The notes under the pieces are model-generated. The model had not been told where the DNA came from. It was given only the letters and a program-made list of their open reading frames with translations, and searched no databases. A DNA stretch of 64,000 nt from Kitasatospora sp. MMS16-BH015 (GTDB taxonomy: Bacteria; Actinomycetota; Actinomycetes; Streptomycetales; Streptomycetaceae). Shown here one piece after another: positions 1 through 13,723 of the stretch. Position 1 is the first letter of the stretch; each line of letters starts with the position of its first letter. The stretch covers positions 3,224,001-3,288,000 of the forward strand of contig NZ_CP025394.1 of NCBI RefSeq assembly GCF_002943525.1, written 5' to 3'. The position numbers and the translations under genes were made by a program.

Positions 1-4374
<4,374 letters not shown>

Positions 4375-4948
4375 ATGTTTTCCGGACCAAGCCGGGTGAC
4401 ACTCGCGTTGAGCGGCACGGCAACCACCGGAATAGGGCGGCCCCGCGCACTGCATCCTCGCTGTGTTTTGTTACTAAAGGAATCTCCAACCCGAACCGAT
4501 CGGTTCAGGCCGGGGATGTCAACATATCTGGCGTTGACTTTTGGCACGCTGTTGAGTTCTCAAGGAACGGACGCTTCCTTCGAGCCGCCTTCCGGCGAGG
4601 CCCTCCGGGCTTCGTTCTTTCGTGTTTCCAGCTTACCAGATGATTTCCGCTCCGTTTTCCGGAGTTTCGATTCTTCTGATTCCCACTGGGGGGATTTCTT
4701 CGACTTCGAGATAAAGCGTATCAAACGCTTTTCACTGGTCAGTCTCAGGGGATTGGCCTTGCCGGGCCGACATCCATCCGGACGCCCTCGCCTCAGCTTG
4801 GCTCTGCCGTAGACCTTAACGCCTGGTGGCGACTGTGTCCAGTCGGTCTCAACCGTTCAAACCTACTAGCTCGTCAAATCCAGGTCAATGGTTTTTCCGG
4901 GCTGACGAGAAGACTAGCAGGTCAGCGGCATGATCCGCACACGTGTGC
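4375..4948 (-). promoter_or_regulatory. rRNA operon leader and promoter region
   Basis: About 570 bp without a convincing gene between 16S and the SpoIIM-like gene. On the minus strand there is a near-consensus housekeeping promoter: TTGACC (4883-4888), a 17-bp spacer and TAGGTT (4860-4865). Further downstream, TGAGAC followed by GATACG around 4715-4745 could be a second, weaker promoter. The conserved leader motif TTGAGAACTCAACAGC (about 4548-4563) is the usual actinobacterial rRNA antitermination/processing region. Several tandem promoters are normal for Streptomyces rrn operons; only one is clear here. Confidence 0.75.
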
Positions 4949-5953
4949 TCAGGCGGCGACCGGTTGGAGGTCCTCCCGGTCCGACTCCGGTACGTCACCG
5001 TGTTCGCCCTGGGCGGCGGCGTGGCGGCCGAGGAGGAGGGCGTAGAGGAGGAAGAGGGTCTCGGCGACGGCACCGATGGTGATGCGGGCCCAGGTGGGGA
5101 GGGGGGACGGGGTGACGAAGGCTTCGAGGATGCCGCTCACAAAGAGGGTGGTGGCCAGGCCCACGGCCATGCCGATGGTGGCGCGGCCCTCTTCGGCGAG
5201 GGCGGTGCGGCGCAGGCGTGGGCCCGGGGAGATGACGGTCCAGCCGAGGCGCAGGCCCAGGCCGGCGGCGACGAAGACGGCGGTGAGTTCGAGGAGGCCG
5301 TGCGGGAGGAGGAGGCCGAGGAAGAGGTCGAGGCGGCCCGCGGAGGCCATCAGGCCCAGGCCGACGCCGAGGTTGAGGATGTTGGTGAGGAGGACCCAGA
5401 GGACGGGGATGCCGAGGAGGACGCCGAAGATCAGGCACTGGGCGGCGACCCAGGCGTTGTTGGTCCACACCTGGGCGGCGAAGGAGCTGGCGGGGCGGTC
5501 GGTGTAGTAGGTCTCGTACTCGCCGCCGGGCCGGGTCAGCTCGCGGAGGTGGTCGGGGGTGGCCAGGGTGTCGCGGACCTCGGGGTGGGCGGCTATCCAC
5601 CAGGCGATCAGGGCCGAGGCGAGGACGGAGATCACCGCGATCGGGAGCCACCAGCGGCGCGAGCGGTAGAGGGCCGCCGGGAAGCTCACCGTGTAGTAGC
5701 GGGAGACGTCGCGCCAGGAGGCCTGGCGGCTGCCGGTGACGGCGCTGCGGGCTCGGGCGACCAGGGTGGTGAGGCGGCCTTCGAGGGTGGGGTCGGGGGC
5801 TGCGGACTGGACCTGGGCCAGGTGGGCGGTGGCGCGCTGGTAGAGGGTGACCAGTTCGTCGGCCTCCTCGCCGGTGAGGCGGCGCCGGCGGCTGAGGGTC
5901 TCCAGGCGGTGCCACTCGGGTTGGTGGGCGGCGACGAAGACGTCGAGGTCCAT
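4949..5953 (-). CDS. Stage II sporulation protein M (SpoIIM/DUF95) family membrane protein
   Basis: A 334-aa integral membrane protein of the SpoIIM/DUF95 family. The N-terminal 100 residues are soluble and helical and begin MDLDVFVAAHQPEWHRLE, typical of actinobacterial members. Hydrophobic segments then occur near residues 110-130, 165-195, 200-225, 230-255 and 270-310. In Bacillus SpoIIM takes part in septal peptidoglycan remodelling with SpoIID/SpoIIP, but actinobacteria carry the family without that engulfment machinery, so its role here is unknown. It is divergent from an RDD-domain gene, a pairing I recognise from other Streptomyces genomes. It lies just upstream of, and co-oriented with, the rRNA operon. 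Confidence 0.9.
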   Translation of the reverse strand: MDLDVFVAAHQPEWHRLETLSRRRRLTGEEADELVTLYQRATAHLAQVQSAAPDPTLEGRLTTLVARARSAVTGSRQASWRDVSRYYTVSFPAALYRSRRWWLPIAVISVLASALIAWWIAAHPEVRDTLATPDHLRELTRPGGEYETYYTDRPASSFAAQVWTNNAWVAAQCLIFGVLLGIPVLWVLLTNILNLGVGLGLMASAGRLDLFLGLLLPHGLLELTAVFVAAGLGLRLGWTVISPGPRLRRTALAEEGRATIGMAVGLATTLFVSGILEAFVTPSPLPTWARITIGAVAETLFLLYALLLGRHAAAQGEHGDVPESDREDLQPVAA

Positions 5954-6130
5954 GCGGCTCGCTCCCGGAGATCTGCTCGGTCGGCTGGGCGGTTACGGCG
6001 GGGCCGGGCCAGCTTGCCAGAGGAGGGGCGGCGTCTTCCCGGTGGAGGGGGGTCACCGTACTGTGAACCGCTGGGCCGGCGGGGGAACGGCCAGGTGGTG
6101 AACGGTGGAGCGGGGAACGGACGGGGTGCT

Positions 6131-7009
6131 GTGAGCGGACTGGTCACGGGTGAGGCGGTCGCCCTCGGGCTGCGGGCGGCGAAGCTGCCCAGCCGGGCGC
6201 TGGCGCTGCTGCTGGATCTGGCGGTGGAGTGGGCGGGCCTGGCCGGCGGGCTGATCGTGCTCGCCTTCGCCGCCCCCGGGCTGGACGGTGCCGCGGCGGC
6301 CGCGATCTCGCTCGGGATGACCGTGGGATTCCTGGTCGGGGTGCCGGTGCTGGTGGAGACGCTCAGCCGGGGGCGCTCGCTCGGGAAGCTGGCCCTCGGG
6401 CTGCGGGTGGTGCGGGCGGACGGCGGGCCGGTGCGGTTCCGGCACGCGCTGGTGCGCGGGCTGGTCGGGTTCATCGAGCTGCTGATGCTGATGGGCGTGC
6501 CCGCCGTGATCTGCTCGCTCGCCTCGGCCGAGGGGCGGCGGCTCGGTGACGTGTTCGCCGGCACGCTGGTGGTCCGCGAGCGGGTGCCCGGGGCCGGTCG
6601 GCCGGTGCTGCCCGCGCTGCCGCCGCAGCTGGCCCACCTGGTGGGCGCCGAGACGGCGGGCCTCGACCTGTCGGCCGTGCCGGACGGGCTCTGGCTCGCG
6701 CTGCGGCAGTACCTCGGCCGGCTGGGTCAGCTGGACCAGGCCGTGGCCGCGCGGATGGGGCAGCAGCTGATCGGCGAGGTGGTGGCCCGGACCGGGCGCG
6801 AGGTGCCGTACGGGGTGCCCCCGGTCGCGTACCTCGGGGCGGTGCTGGCGGAGCGTCAGCGGCGTGAGTGGGCCCAGGCGGTGGGCCGCCCGGCCGCTCC
6901 CCCCGTGTACCAGCAGCAGCAACAACGGCAACAGCCGTACGCAGCGGCTCCGGCTCCGGCCCCCGAGGTGGAGCAGCGGACCGAGGGTGGGTTCGCGCCG
7001 CCCGCCTGA
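6131..7009 (+). CDS. RDD family membrane protein
   Basis: A 292-aa protein with an N-terminal RDD domain. The conserved Arg-Asp pattern is visible in SRALALLLDLAVEW, and LSRGRSLGKLALGLRV is the second family hallmark. Three to four hydrophobic helices lie within residues 20-150. The C-terminal half is soluble and ends in a Gln/Pro/Ala-rich tail (YQQQQQRQQPYAAAP). I chose GTG at 6131 because the product then begins V/M-SGLVTGEAV, the usual family start, with a purine-rich GGACGGGG upstream; GTG at 6098 is in frame and possible. RDD proteins are suspected transporters, but the substrate cannot be told. Confidence 0.9.
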   Translation: MSGLVTGEAVALGLRAAKLPSRALALLLDLAVEWAGLAGGLIVLAFAAPGLDGAAAAAISLGMTVGFLVGVPVLVETLSRGRSLGKLALGLRVVRADGGPVRFRHALVRGLVGFIELLMLMGVPAVICSLASAEGRRLGDVFAGTLVVRERVPGAGRPVLPALPPQLAHLVGAETAGLDLSAVPDGLWLALRQYLGRLGQLDQAVAARMGQQLIGEVVARTGREVPYGVPPVAYLGAVLAERQRREWAQAVGRPAAPPVYQQQQQRQQPYAAAPAPAPEVEQRTEGGFAPPA

Positions 7010-7018
7010 GCGCTGGGG

Positions 7019-7651
7019 CTAACTCGGGTCCAAGCGGCGCGGGTTGGGCGGGGTGTCGAGTTCCTCGAGTTCGATGCCGGGGGCGGAGAGGACCACGTCG
7101 CCGGCCAGGTGGACGATGCCCTGCTCGCCGGTGGCGAGGTCGGCGACCTGGTACTGCTCGACCAGCAGCGGGCCACTGTCGGTGGAGTGGGTCTCCACGG
7201 ATTCGAGCAGCCAGGCCTGGTCGAGGGTGCGCGGGGCGAGCACCGGGTCGGTGAAGGCGACCAGCCGCACCTTGGCGCTCGCGCCCGGCTCCAGACGGAG
7301 CAGGCGGGCGGTGGCGATCAGAAAGCCCGGGGAGCTGCCGGTGAAGGCGTGCGCCTTGTCGTAGCCCTCCTGGGCCTCCGCGCCCGCCGGGTCGGCGGCG
7401 TCGGTGCGGACCCAGGCGACGCCGTCCACCGCTCCCCCGCGGACCTGCCAGCCGCCGGCCCGCAGCTCCAGCCGGAGCGGGCGGGAGCGGGAGTCGAGGG
7501 TGAGGTCGGTGGTGGCGAGCAGCGCGCCGTCCGGGGCGTAGGTCTTGGAGACGTACCGCCAGCCGGCCGGGCCGGGGGCGCAGCTGAAGCGTTCCTCCCC
7601 GATCGGGAGTCGGTCGTGGCTGTCGTGCAGCGAGTAGCGGCCGTTGGGCAT
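7019..7651 (-). CDS. Conserved hypothetical protein
   Basis: A 210-aa soluble protein beginning MPNGRYSLHDSHD, with no signal peptide and no membrane segment. The start at 7651 is chosen because the upstream in-frame extension overlaps the sigma-factor gene region on the other strand and reads as non-coding. The sequence is rich in beta-strand patterns and looks like a compact lipocalin- or hydrolase-like fold, but I cannot assign a family. It converges on the RDD gene with a 9-bp gap and is divergent from the sigma factor. Confidence 0.75.
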   Translation of the reverse strand: MPNGRYSLHDSHDRLPIGEERFSCAPGPAGWRYVSKTYAPDGALLATTDLTLDSRSRPLRLELRAGGWQVRGGAVDGVAWVRTDAADPAGAEAQEGYDKAHAFTGSSPGFLIATARLLRLEPGASAKVRLVAFTDPVLAPRTLDQAWLLESVETHSTDSGPLLVEQYQVADLATGEQGIVHLAGDVVLSAPGIELEELDTPPNPRRLDPS

Positions 7652-7760
7652 GGGCGAAAGCCTACGGGCACGGGGATGCAACCTCCCGGGGGTGTCCGGC
7701 ATCAGTGATGCGGGTGGTGCCGGGGACCGGGGCCACCGGGGGAGGACGGAGGGAGGGCCC

Positions 7761-8282
7761 TTGTCGACGGGGGAACAGTCGCGCGACGCGGAGTTCGCCG
7801 AGTACGTGGCGTCCAGGGGCGGGTGGCTGCGCAAAGTGGCCTACCTGCTCTGCTCGGACTGGCACCGGGCGGACGATCTCGTGCAGGAGACCATCACCAA
7901 GCTCTACACCAACTGGCACCGGGCCGGTCAGGCGACCAGTCGGGACGCCTATGCGCGGGTGGTGCTGGTCAACACCTTCTTGGCCGAGCAGCGCTCGCCC
8001 TGGTGGCGGCGCCGGGCTGAGGAGCCGGCCTCGGGCGAGTTCGGGGCCATAGAGGCGCCACCGGACGTGGCGGCCGCGGTGGACCTGCGGCGGGCGCTGA
8101 CCGGTCTGCCGCCGCGGCAGCGGGCGACGGTGGTGCTGCGCTACTACTGCGACCTGACGGTGGAGCAGACGGCGGAGGCCCTCAGGTGTTCGTCGGGCAA
8201 TGTGAAGAGTCAGACCTCGCGGGGGCTGGACGCACTGCGGCGCAGCCTCGGGGTCAACCGGCTGGGGGGTGTCGAGGCGTGA
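7761..8282 (+). CDS. SigE-family RNA polymerase sigma factor (ECF-type, sigma-70)
   Basis: A 173-aa group 4 sigma factor. Region 2 is visible at roughly residues 10-75 (DDLVQETITKLYTNW, -10 recognition and core binding). Region 4 lies near residues 110-165 (LPPRQRATVVLRYY, then a helix-turn-helix with VEQTAEALRCSSGNVKSQ, -35 recognition). The start is TTG at 7761, preceded by a strong GGAGGGAGGG. This yields the standard SigE-family N-terminus (DAEFAEYVASRGGWLRKVAYLL). The stop overlaps the GTG of the next gene, so the two are co-translated. Small actinobacterial SigE-family factors often occur in this pairing with a single-pass membrane protein. Confidence 0.93.
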   Translation: MSTGEQSRDAEFAEYVASRGGWLRKVAYLLCSDWHRADDLVQETITKLYTNWHRAGQATSRDAYARVVLVNTFLAEQRSPWWRRRAEEPASGEFGAIEAPPDVAAAVDLRRALTGLPPRQRATVVLRYYCDLTVEQTAEALRCSSGNVKSQTSRGLDALRRSLGVNRLGGVEA

Positions 8283-9292
8283 ACCGGGAGATGGATGAAC
8301 TGACGCTGTTGATGGACGAGTTGGTGAGCGGTGAGGCGCCGGCCACTGCGGTGGACGCCGGAGCGGCGATCCGGGCGGGGCGGGGACGGATCCGCCGCCG
8401 GCGGTTCGCGATGGGGGCGGCGGCCCTGGCGGTGGTGACGGTGGCCTGCGGCGTGCTTGCCCAGACCACTCCGGGTCGGACTCCCGTGCTGCCGACTGCC
8501 CCCGCGACGGCCTCCCCGGCACCGAGGACGGGTACGGATCCGCTCGTCGCCCCGGCGCGCTTCGGGTGGCTGCCGAGCTGGGCCGTGAAAGCCACCTTCA
8601 CTGCGATCGGTGTGGGGACGGGGGTGCGGGCCGAGGACGGCTCGCCCGGACCGGGCGGCCGGGCCGTGATCTTGAAGCGGTACAGCTCGGAGCAGATGCC
8701 ACCTGAGGCAATAACCGGCTCCTGGCAGCACCTCGACCGGATCAACGGTGGGGAGGCCTATCTGAGCAGTCCGTCCACCAACGGCGGGCCGAAGCGGACG
8801 CTGATGTGGCGGACAGTTCACGGCGACTGGGCCACCCTGCTCGCAGAGAACCTGAGCGCGGCCGAACTGGCGGACTTGCCGCAGATCGCGGCAGACGTGG
8901 TCTTCGGCGATGCGCCGGTGCCGCTGCCGCTGACGCTGCCGAAGCTGCCCGCCGACTTCAGGGTCCTCACCGTCACCCTCGACCTGGCGGTGAACAGCGC
9001 CACCCGTATCGACGCCGCCACCGGCCGACGGACCAGCCCTTGGGCGTTCAGCGCGCATTGGACCGGGGCGAGCGGCGAGGTCGCGGTGACCGTCGACCCC
9101 GCGTCCCGTGCGGAGATCTTGCCGGCGCGGCCGGGCCGGGCCTGCCGCCTGGACGCCGGGATGAGCATCTGTGCGTACTGGTCCGGCAGCGAGGACCCGC
9201 TGGCGCCCGTCGGCGGTGCGGCGGCTTGGCTGAAGCAGGTCACCCTGCTGGGCGACGACCAGCGGAACTGGACCACCCAGGCCTTCGGCTGA
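8279..9292 (+). CDS. Membrane-anchored protein coupled to the SigE-family sigma factor
   Basis: A 337-aa protein. GTG at 8279 overlaps the sigma-factor stop (GTGA), indicating translational coupling. A basic cytoplasmic stretch (RGRIRRRRFAMG) near residue 40 is followed by a single membrane helix of about 20 residues, then a Thr/Pro-rich linker and a large extracellular domain with two cysteines near the C-terminus (PGRACRLDAGMSIC). This is the topology of an anti-sigma or signal-sensing partner. No ZAS zinc motif is visible in the short N-terminal cytoplasmic part, so the regulatory role rests on context. A strong terminator follows at 9303-9340. Confidence 0.85.
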   Translation: MNREMDELTLLMDELVSGEAPATAVDAGAAIRAGRGRIRRRRFAMGAAALAVVTVACGVLAQTTPGRTPVLPTAPATASPAPRTGTDPLVAPARFGWLPSWAVKATFTAIGVGTGVRAEDGSPGPGGRAVILKRYSSEQMPPEAITGSWQHLDRINGGEAYLSSPSTNGGPKRTLMWRTVHGDWATLLAENLSAAELADLPQIAADVVFGDAPVPLPLTLPKLPADFRVLTVTLDLAVNSATRIDAATGRRTSPWAFSAHWTGASGEVAVTVDPASRAEILPARPGRACRLDAGMSICAYWSGSEDPLAPVGGAAAWLKQVTLLGDDQRNWTTQAFG

Positions 9293-9302
9293 TCGGACAG
9301 GC

Positions 9303-9340
9303 CGATGGCCGGCACCCCCGTGCGGGGGTGCCGGCCATCG
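9303..9340. terminator. Bidirectional terminator hairpin, sigma operon / ahcY
   Basis: Perfect 17-bp inverted repeat (9303-9319 against 9324-9340) with a 4-nt loop. It lies between two convergent transcription units and has no long T-tract, as is common for Streptomyces terminators. Confidence 0.85.
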
Positions 9341-9368
9341 ACTGGCACCGACTGGCGCTGACTGGGGA

Positions 9369-10817
<1,449 letters not shown>

Positions 10818-10881
10818 GCGTCTTGGCTCCTCGCTGAGGGGTGGGATGAGTCTCGTCCGGGTGTGCTCGACGGCAGAGTGC

Positions 10882-10961
10882 CCGACGGCTCGGCACCCTG
10901 CTGCGGCACAATCCGTCGGAGGACCTCTCTCCCTCGACCGGGTGCCCGGGGTAGCCGGGCA
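10882..10961 (-). promoter_or_regulatory. Structured 5' leader of ahcY
   Basis: On the minus strand the ahcY leader contains two inverted repeats. One has 7-bp arms 10882-10888 and 10913-10919 (CCGACGG/CCGTCGG). The other has 7-bp arms 10943-10949 and 10955-10961 (TGCCCGG/CCGGGCA, 5-nt loop). I could not match the known SAH riboswitch consensus, so this is only a structured leader of unknown function. Confidence 0.35.
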
Positions 10962-11102
10962 GGACCGATCGACCGCCATCAGCAGCGACGTTTGGCTCTG
11001 GAGACGAATCTACACCGACGGCGTATTCGCACGGGCTCCGTACGGCCGATTCGGGGGCGCGAACTGCCGCCCGGGGGGCTCGGAAGGGGCTCGGACCGGA
11101 GG

Positions 11103-12071
11103 TCAGTGCTGGGCCGGGCCGCCGGGGGTGGCCTCGCGGTCCGGGCCGGCGGCGGCCTTCTCGGCGCTGAAGATGTCAGGTTCGAGGTAGATCGCGCGGG
11201 CGATCGGGACGGCCCGGCGGACCCGGACCTCGGCGGCGTCGATCGCCTCGGCGACCTGGGCGGCGCTGTCCTCCGCGTTGACCGCGATCTTGGCCGCGAC
11301 CAGCAGCTCCTCCGGGCCGAGGTGCAGGGTGCGCATGTGGATCACGTCGGTGACGGTGTCGTGGTCGACCAGCGCGTCGCGGATCTGGGCCACCACCTCC
11401 TTGTCGGCCGACTCGCCGATCAGCAGCGACTTGGTCTCCAGGGCCAGCACGATGGCGATGGCCACCAGCAGCAGGCCGATGCAGAGCGTGCCGACGCCGT
11501 CCCAGACCCCGTCGCCGGTGATCACGGTGAGCGAGACGCCGAGCAGGGCGAGCACCAGGCCGATCAGCGCGCCGGCGTCCTCCAGCAGCACCACCGGCAG
11601 CTCGGGCGCCTTGGCCCGGCGGATGTACTGCACCCAGCTGTGGCCGCCCTTGGCCTTGCCGGCCTCCCGGAAGGCGGTGAGGAACGACCAGCCCTCCATC
11701 AGGATCGCGAAGACCAGCACGCCGACCGCCCAGCCCCAGCCGTGCAGCTCGTGCGGGTCGTGGATCTTCTCGTAGCCCTCGTAGCAGGCGAACAGCCCGC
11801 CGACGCTGAACAGCACGATGGCGACCAGGAAGCCGTAGACGTACCGCTCGCGGCCGTAGCCGAAGGGGTGCTGGCTGTCGGCCTCGCGGGCGGCCCGCTT
11901 GCCGCCGACCAGCAGCAGCACCTGGTTGCCGGAGTCGGCCAGCGAGTGGACGCCCTCGGCGAGCATCGAGGAGGAGCCGGTGAAGGCGAAGGCGGTGAAC
12001 TTGCTGACCGCGATCGCCAGGTTGGCCGAGAGGGCCGCCACCAGTGCTTTGGTGCCGCCTTCGGTGCTCAT
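11103..12071 (-). CDS. Cation diffusion facilitator (CDF) family metal transporter
   Basis: A 322-aa inner-membrane protein of the CDF/ZnT family, which exports divalent cations such as Zn2+ by proton antiport. TM helices are visible from residue 8 to about 210. The signature motif lies in helix 2 (SMLAEGVHSLADSGNQ, with the metal-coordinating H and D), and a second in helix 5 (LLEDAGALIGLV). The C-terminal cytoplasmic domain follows (VTDVIHMRTLHLGPEELLV). ATG at 12071 has a GGGAGGG ribosome site; an upstream in-frame ATG at 12125 does not. The metal is not predictable by eye. Confidence 0.92.
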   Translation of the reverse strand: MSTEGGTKALVAALSANLAIAVSKFTAFAFTGSSSMLAEGVHSLADSGNQVLLLVGGKRAAREADSQHPFGYGRERYVYGFLVAIVLFSVGGLFACYEGYEKIHDPHELHGWGWAVGVLVFAILMEGWSFLTAFREAGKAKGGHSWVQYIRRAKAPELPVVLLEDAGALIGLVLALLGVSLTVITGDGVWDGVGTLCIGLLLVAIAIVLALETKSLLIGESADKEVVAQIRDALVDHDTVTDVIHMRTLHLGPEELLVAAKIAVNAEDSAAQVAEAIDAAEVRVRRAVPIARAIYLEPDIFSAEKAAAGPDREATPGGPAQH

Positions 12072-12191
12072 GCTGGGCCCTCCCGCTGGGCTGGGTTGTC
12101 GGTACGGCTGGTGCCGAGCGGACACGTTATCCCGTGACGGGGAGTTTGCTGAGCTTTGGTCAGGGCTTGGGACGGTCTTGGCCGCGCCGGC

Positions 12192-13391
12192 TCAGCCCGC
12201 CGGGGTGGCCAGGGCCAGGTAGACGGCGGCGAAGTCGCCCAGGGCGATCAGCTCGGCAAGCGCCCTGAGCGGGTCGGCCTCGGGGGTGGTGAGGTCGCTG
12301 GTGCGGATGCCGTGGGCGTCCGCCAGGCGGCGGGCCCGGCTGATCGCGTACCCGGGGTCGGTGTACTCGTCCTCCTCGGCGGCGGCCCGGCGCAGCAGCA
12401 CCACCTGGAGCAGCAGCGGGTCGGGCTCCTCCACCCGGTCGCGGAAGAAGTCGTCCGGGTCGGCGGCGGCGCCGAGCTTGGCCACCAGCATGCCCCGGTG
12501 GGCGGTGAGCACCTGCGGCAGCACCCCGGGCAGCGCGGGGCGGCCGGCCCGCTCGGCCAGCATCGCGGCGAAGCGCTCGGCGGCCACCGCGCTGAGCGGG
12601 CCGTCGGCCCAGAGCAGCGGAACGGTACCGGAGAGCCGGGCGGCCAGGTCCTTGGCGGGGTTGGTGTACGCGGCGGCGTCCGGGCGGCAGCGGACGGCGA
12701 GCTCGTCCAGCAGGTCGGCGGCGCCCGCCAACGAACCCTCGGGCAGCTGGGTGACGCCGAGCTCCTCGGTGAGCGCGAGCAGCGGGGTCAGGAAGGCCCA
12801 GAGCGCGCCGACCTCCTCGGCGGGCAGGTCGGCCTCGGCCGGGCCGCTCTCCTCCTCGGCCTCGTACGGGGCGGCGGCCACGTACGGCAGTGGCAGCGCG
12901 CGGACCTGGAGCGCGGCATCGGCCAGCAGGCTGCCGGCCGGGGCGATCACGGCGATCGCGCAGCCCCGGGCGTAGGCCTGCTGGGCCAGGCTCACCAGGC
13001 CCTGCTCGCCGCCGTCGGCGGTGGCCAGCACCACCAGGTCCAGCGGACCGGCCCAGCCCGGCAGCTGCCAGACCAGCCCGGCGGTGAACGCGGGGGTGGC
13101 GAGCCGGCCGTGCTGGACGGGGGCCACGTCGTGCGGGGCCAGGGTGTCGATCTGACTGCTCGTCGCGGTCAGCGCGGCCAGCGCCTGCCCTGCCGTCAGC
13201 GCGGCGCCGTGACCGGCCACCAGCACCGTGCGCGGGCGGCCGTCGGGCCGCAGCTGGGCGATCCCGGCCGCCTCGGCGAGCCGCAGCGCGTTCCGGACAC
13301 GGGCCCCCGCGCCGGCCAGGCGGAGCAGGGCGTGCTCGTGGTCGGCGCGCTGGAGGGCGGCCGGGTCGTCGAGCAGGGAGTCGTCGAGCAT
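12192..13391 (-). CDS. SIS domain protein, phosphoglucose/phosphomannose isomerase-like
   Basis: A 399-aa protein that sits downstream of phosphomannomutase and the Trm112-like gene in many actinobacteria. A sugar-isomerase (SIS) fold is suggested by TVLVAGHGAALTAGQALAAL and LVWQLPGWAGPLDLVVLATADGGEQ in the first half. The C-terminal half resembles the phosphomannose-isomerase-like domain (RGMLVAKLGAAADPDDFFRDR). The likely role is interconversion of phosphorylated hexoses supplying mannose precursors. It corresponds in position to Rv3256c of M. tuberculosis. Its catalytic status is not established from sequence. Confidence 0.85.
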   Translation of the reverse strand: MLDDSLLDDPAALQRADHEHALLRLAGAGARVRNALRLAEAAGIAQLRPDGRPRTVLVAGHGAALTAGQALAALTATSSQIDTLAPHDVAPVQHGRLATPAFTAGLVWQLPGWAGPLDLVVLATADGGEQGLVSLAQQAYARGCAIAVIAPAGSLLADAALQVRALPLPYVAAAPYEAEEESGPAEADLPAEEVGALWAFLTPLLALTEELGVTQLPEGSLAGAADLLDELAVRCRPDAAAYTNPAKDLAARLSGTVPLLWADGPLSAVAAERFAAMLAERAGRPALPGVLPQVLTAHRGMLVAKLGAAADPDDFFRDRVEEPDPLLLQVVLLRRAAAEEDEYTDPGYAISRARRLADAHGIRTSDLTTPEADPLRALAELIALGDFAAVYLALATPAG

Positions 13392-13421
13392 GCGGCTGTC
13401 CTCCGGGAGAGGGCGTGCGGG

Positions 13422-13604
13422 TCAGGAGGGGCGGCGGGCCTCGTCCACCAGGAGGACCGGGATGCCGTCGCGGACGGGGTAGACCAGGCCGCAGCTCTCA
13501 CCGGTGCAGCGCAGCTCGGTGTCCGCACCCTCGGTCTGCTCTGCGAGGGCCGAGTGGCACTGGGGGCAGACCAGGATGTCGAGCAGGAAGGACGGCAGGC
13601 TCAT
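13422..13604 (-). CDS. Trm112 family small zinc-ribbon protein
   Basis: A 60-aa protein beginning MSLPSFLLDILVCPQCHSAL. The first CxxC (CPQC) and a later CTGESCGLVYPVRDGIPVLL give the four-cysteine zinc-binding pattern of the Trm112 family. In eukaryotes Trm112 activates methyltransferases; the bacterial homologues are small and of unknown partner. It lies 30 bp upstream of the SIS gene on the same strand, so the two are probably cotranscribed. Confidence 0.93.
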   Translation of the reverse strand: MSLPSFLLDILVCPQCHSALAEQTEGADTELRCTGESCGLVYPVRDGIPVLLVDEARRPS

Positions 13605-13647
13605 GGCTCTGGGCTCCAGGTTCGTACGGGTGCTGCGGGGAGCTGAT

Positions 13648-13686
13648 CGAGCCCCGACCGGGGATCAGCCTACCGGTCGGGGCTCG
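13648..13686 (-). terminator. Terminator-like hairpin after manB
   Basis: Inverted repeat with 14-bp perfect arms (13648-13661 and 13673-13686) and an 11-nt loop, between manB and the Trm112-like gene on the same strand. It probably ends or attenuates the manB transcript. Confidence 0.7.
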
Positions 13687-13723
13687 GGGTGTGGCAGAAA
13701 GCGGGTGCGGCGGGGAGTGAGTC

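Noticed and set aside
4943..6100. Long plus-strand ORF covering the SpoIIM-like gene in antisense
   Set aside because: It is an Ala/Gly/Glu-rich mirror frame of a convincing membrane protein gene; only its 3' part from 6131 (RDD protein) is real.
10818..11102. SAH riboswitch upstream of ahcY
   Set aside because: The conserved core of the known SAH (ahcY) motif could not be matched; only generic hairpins were found.
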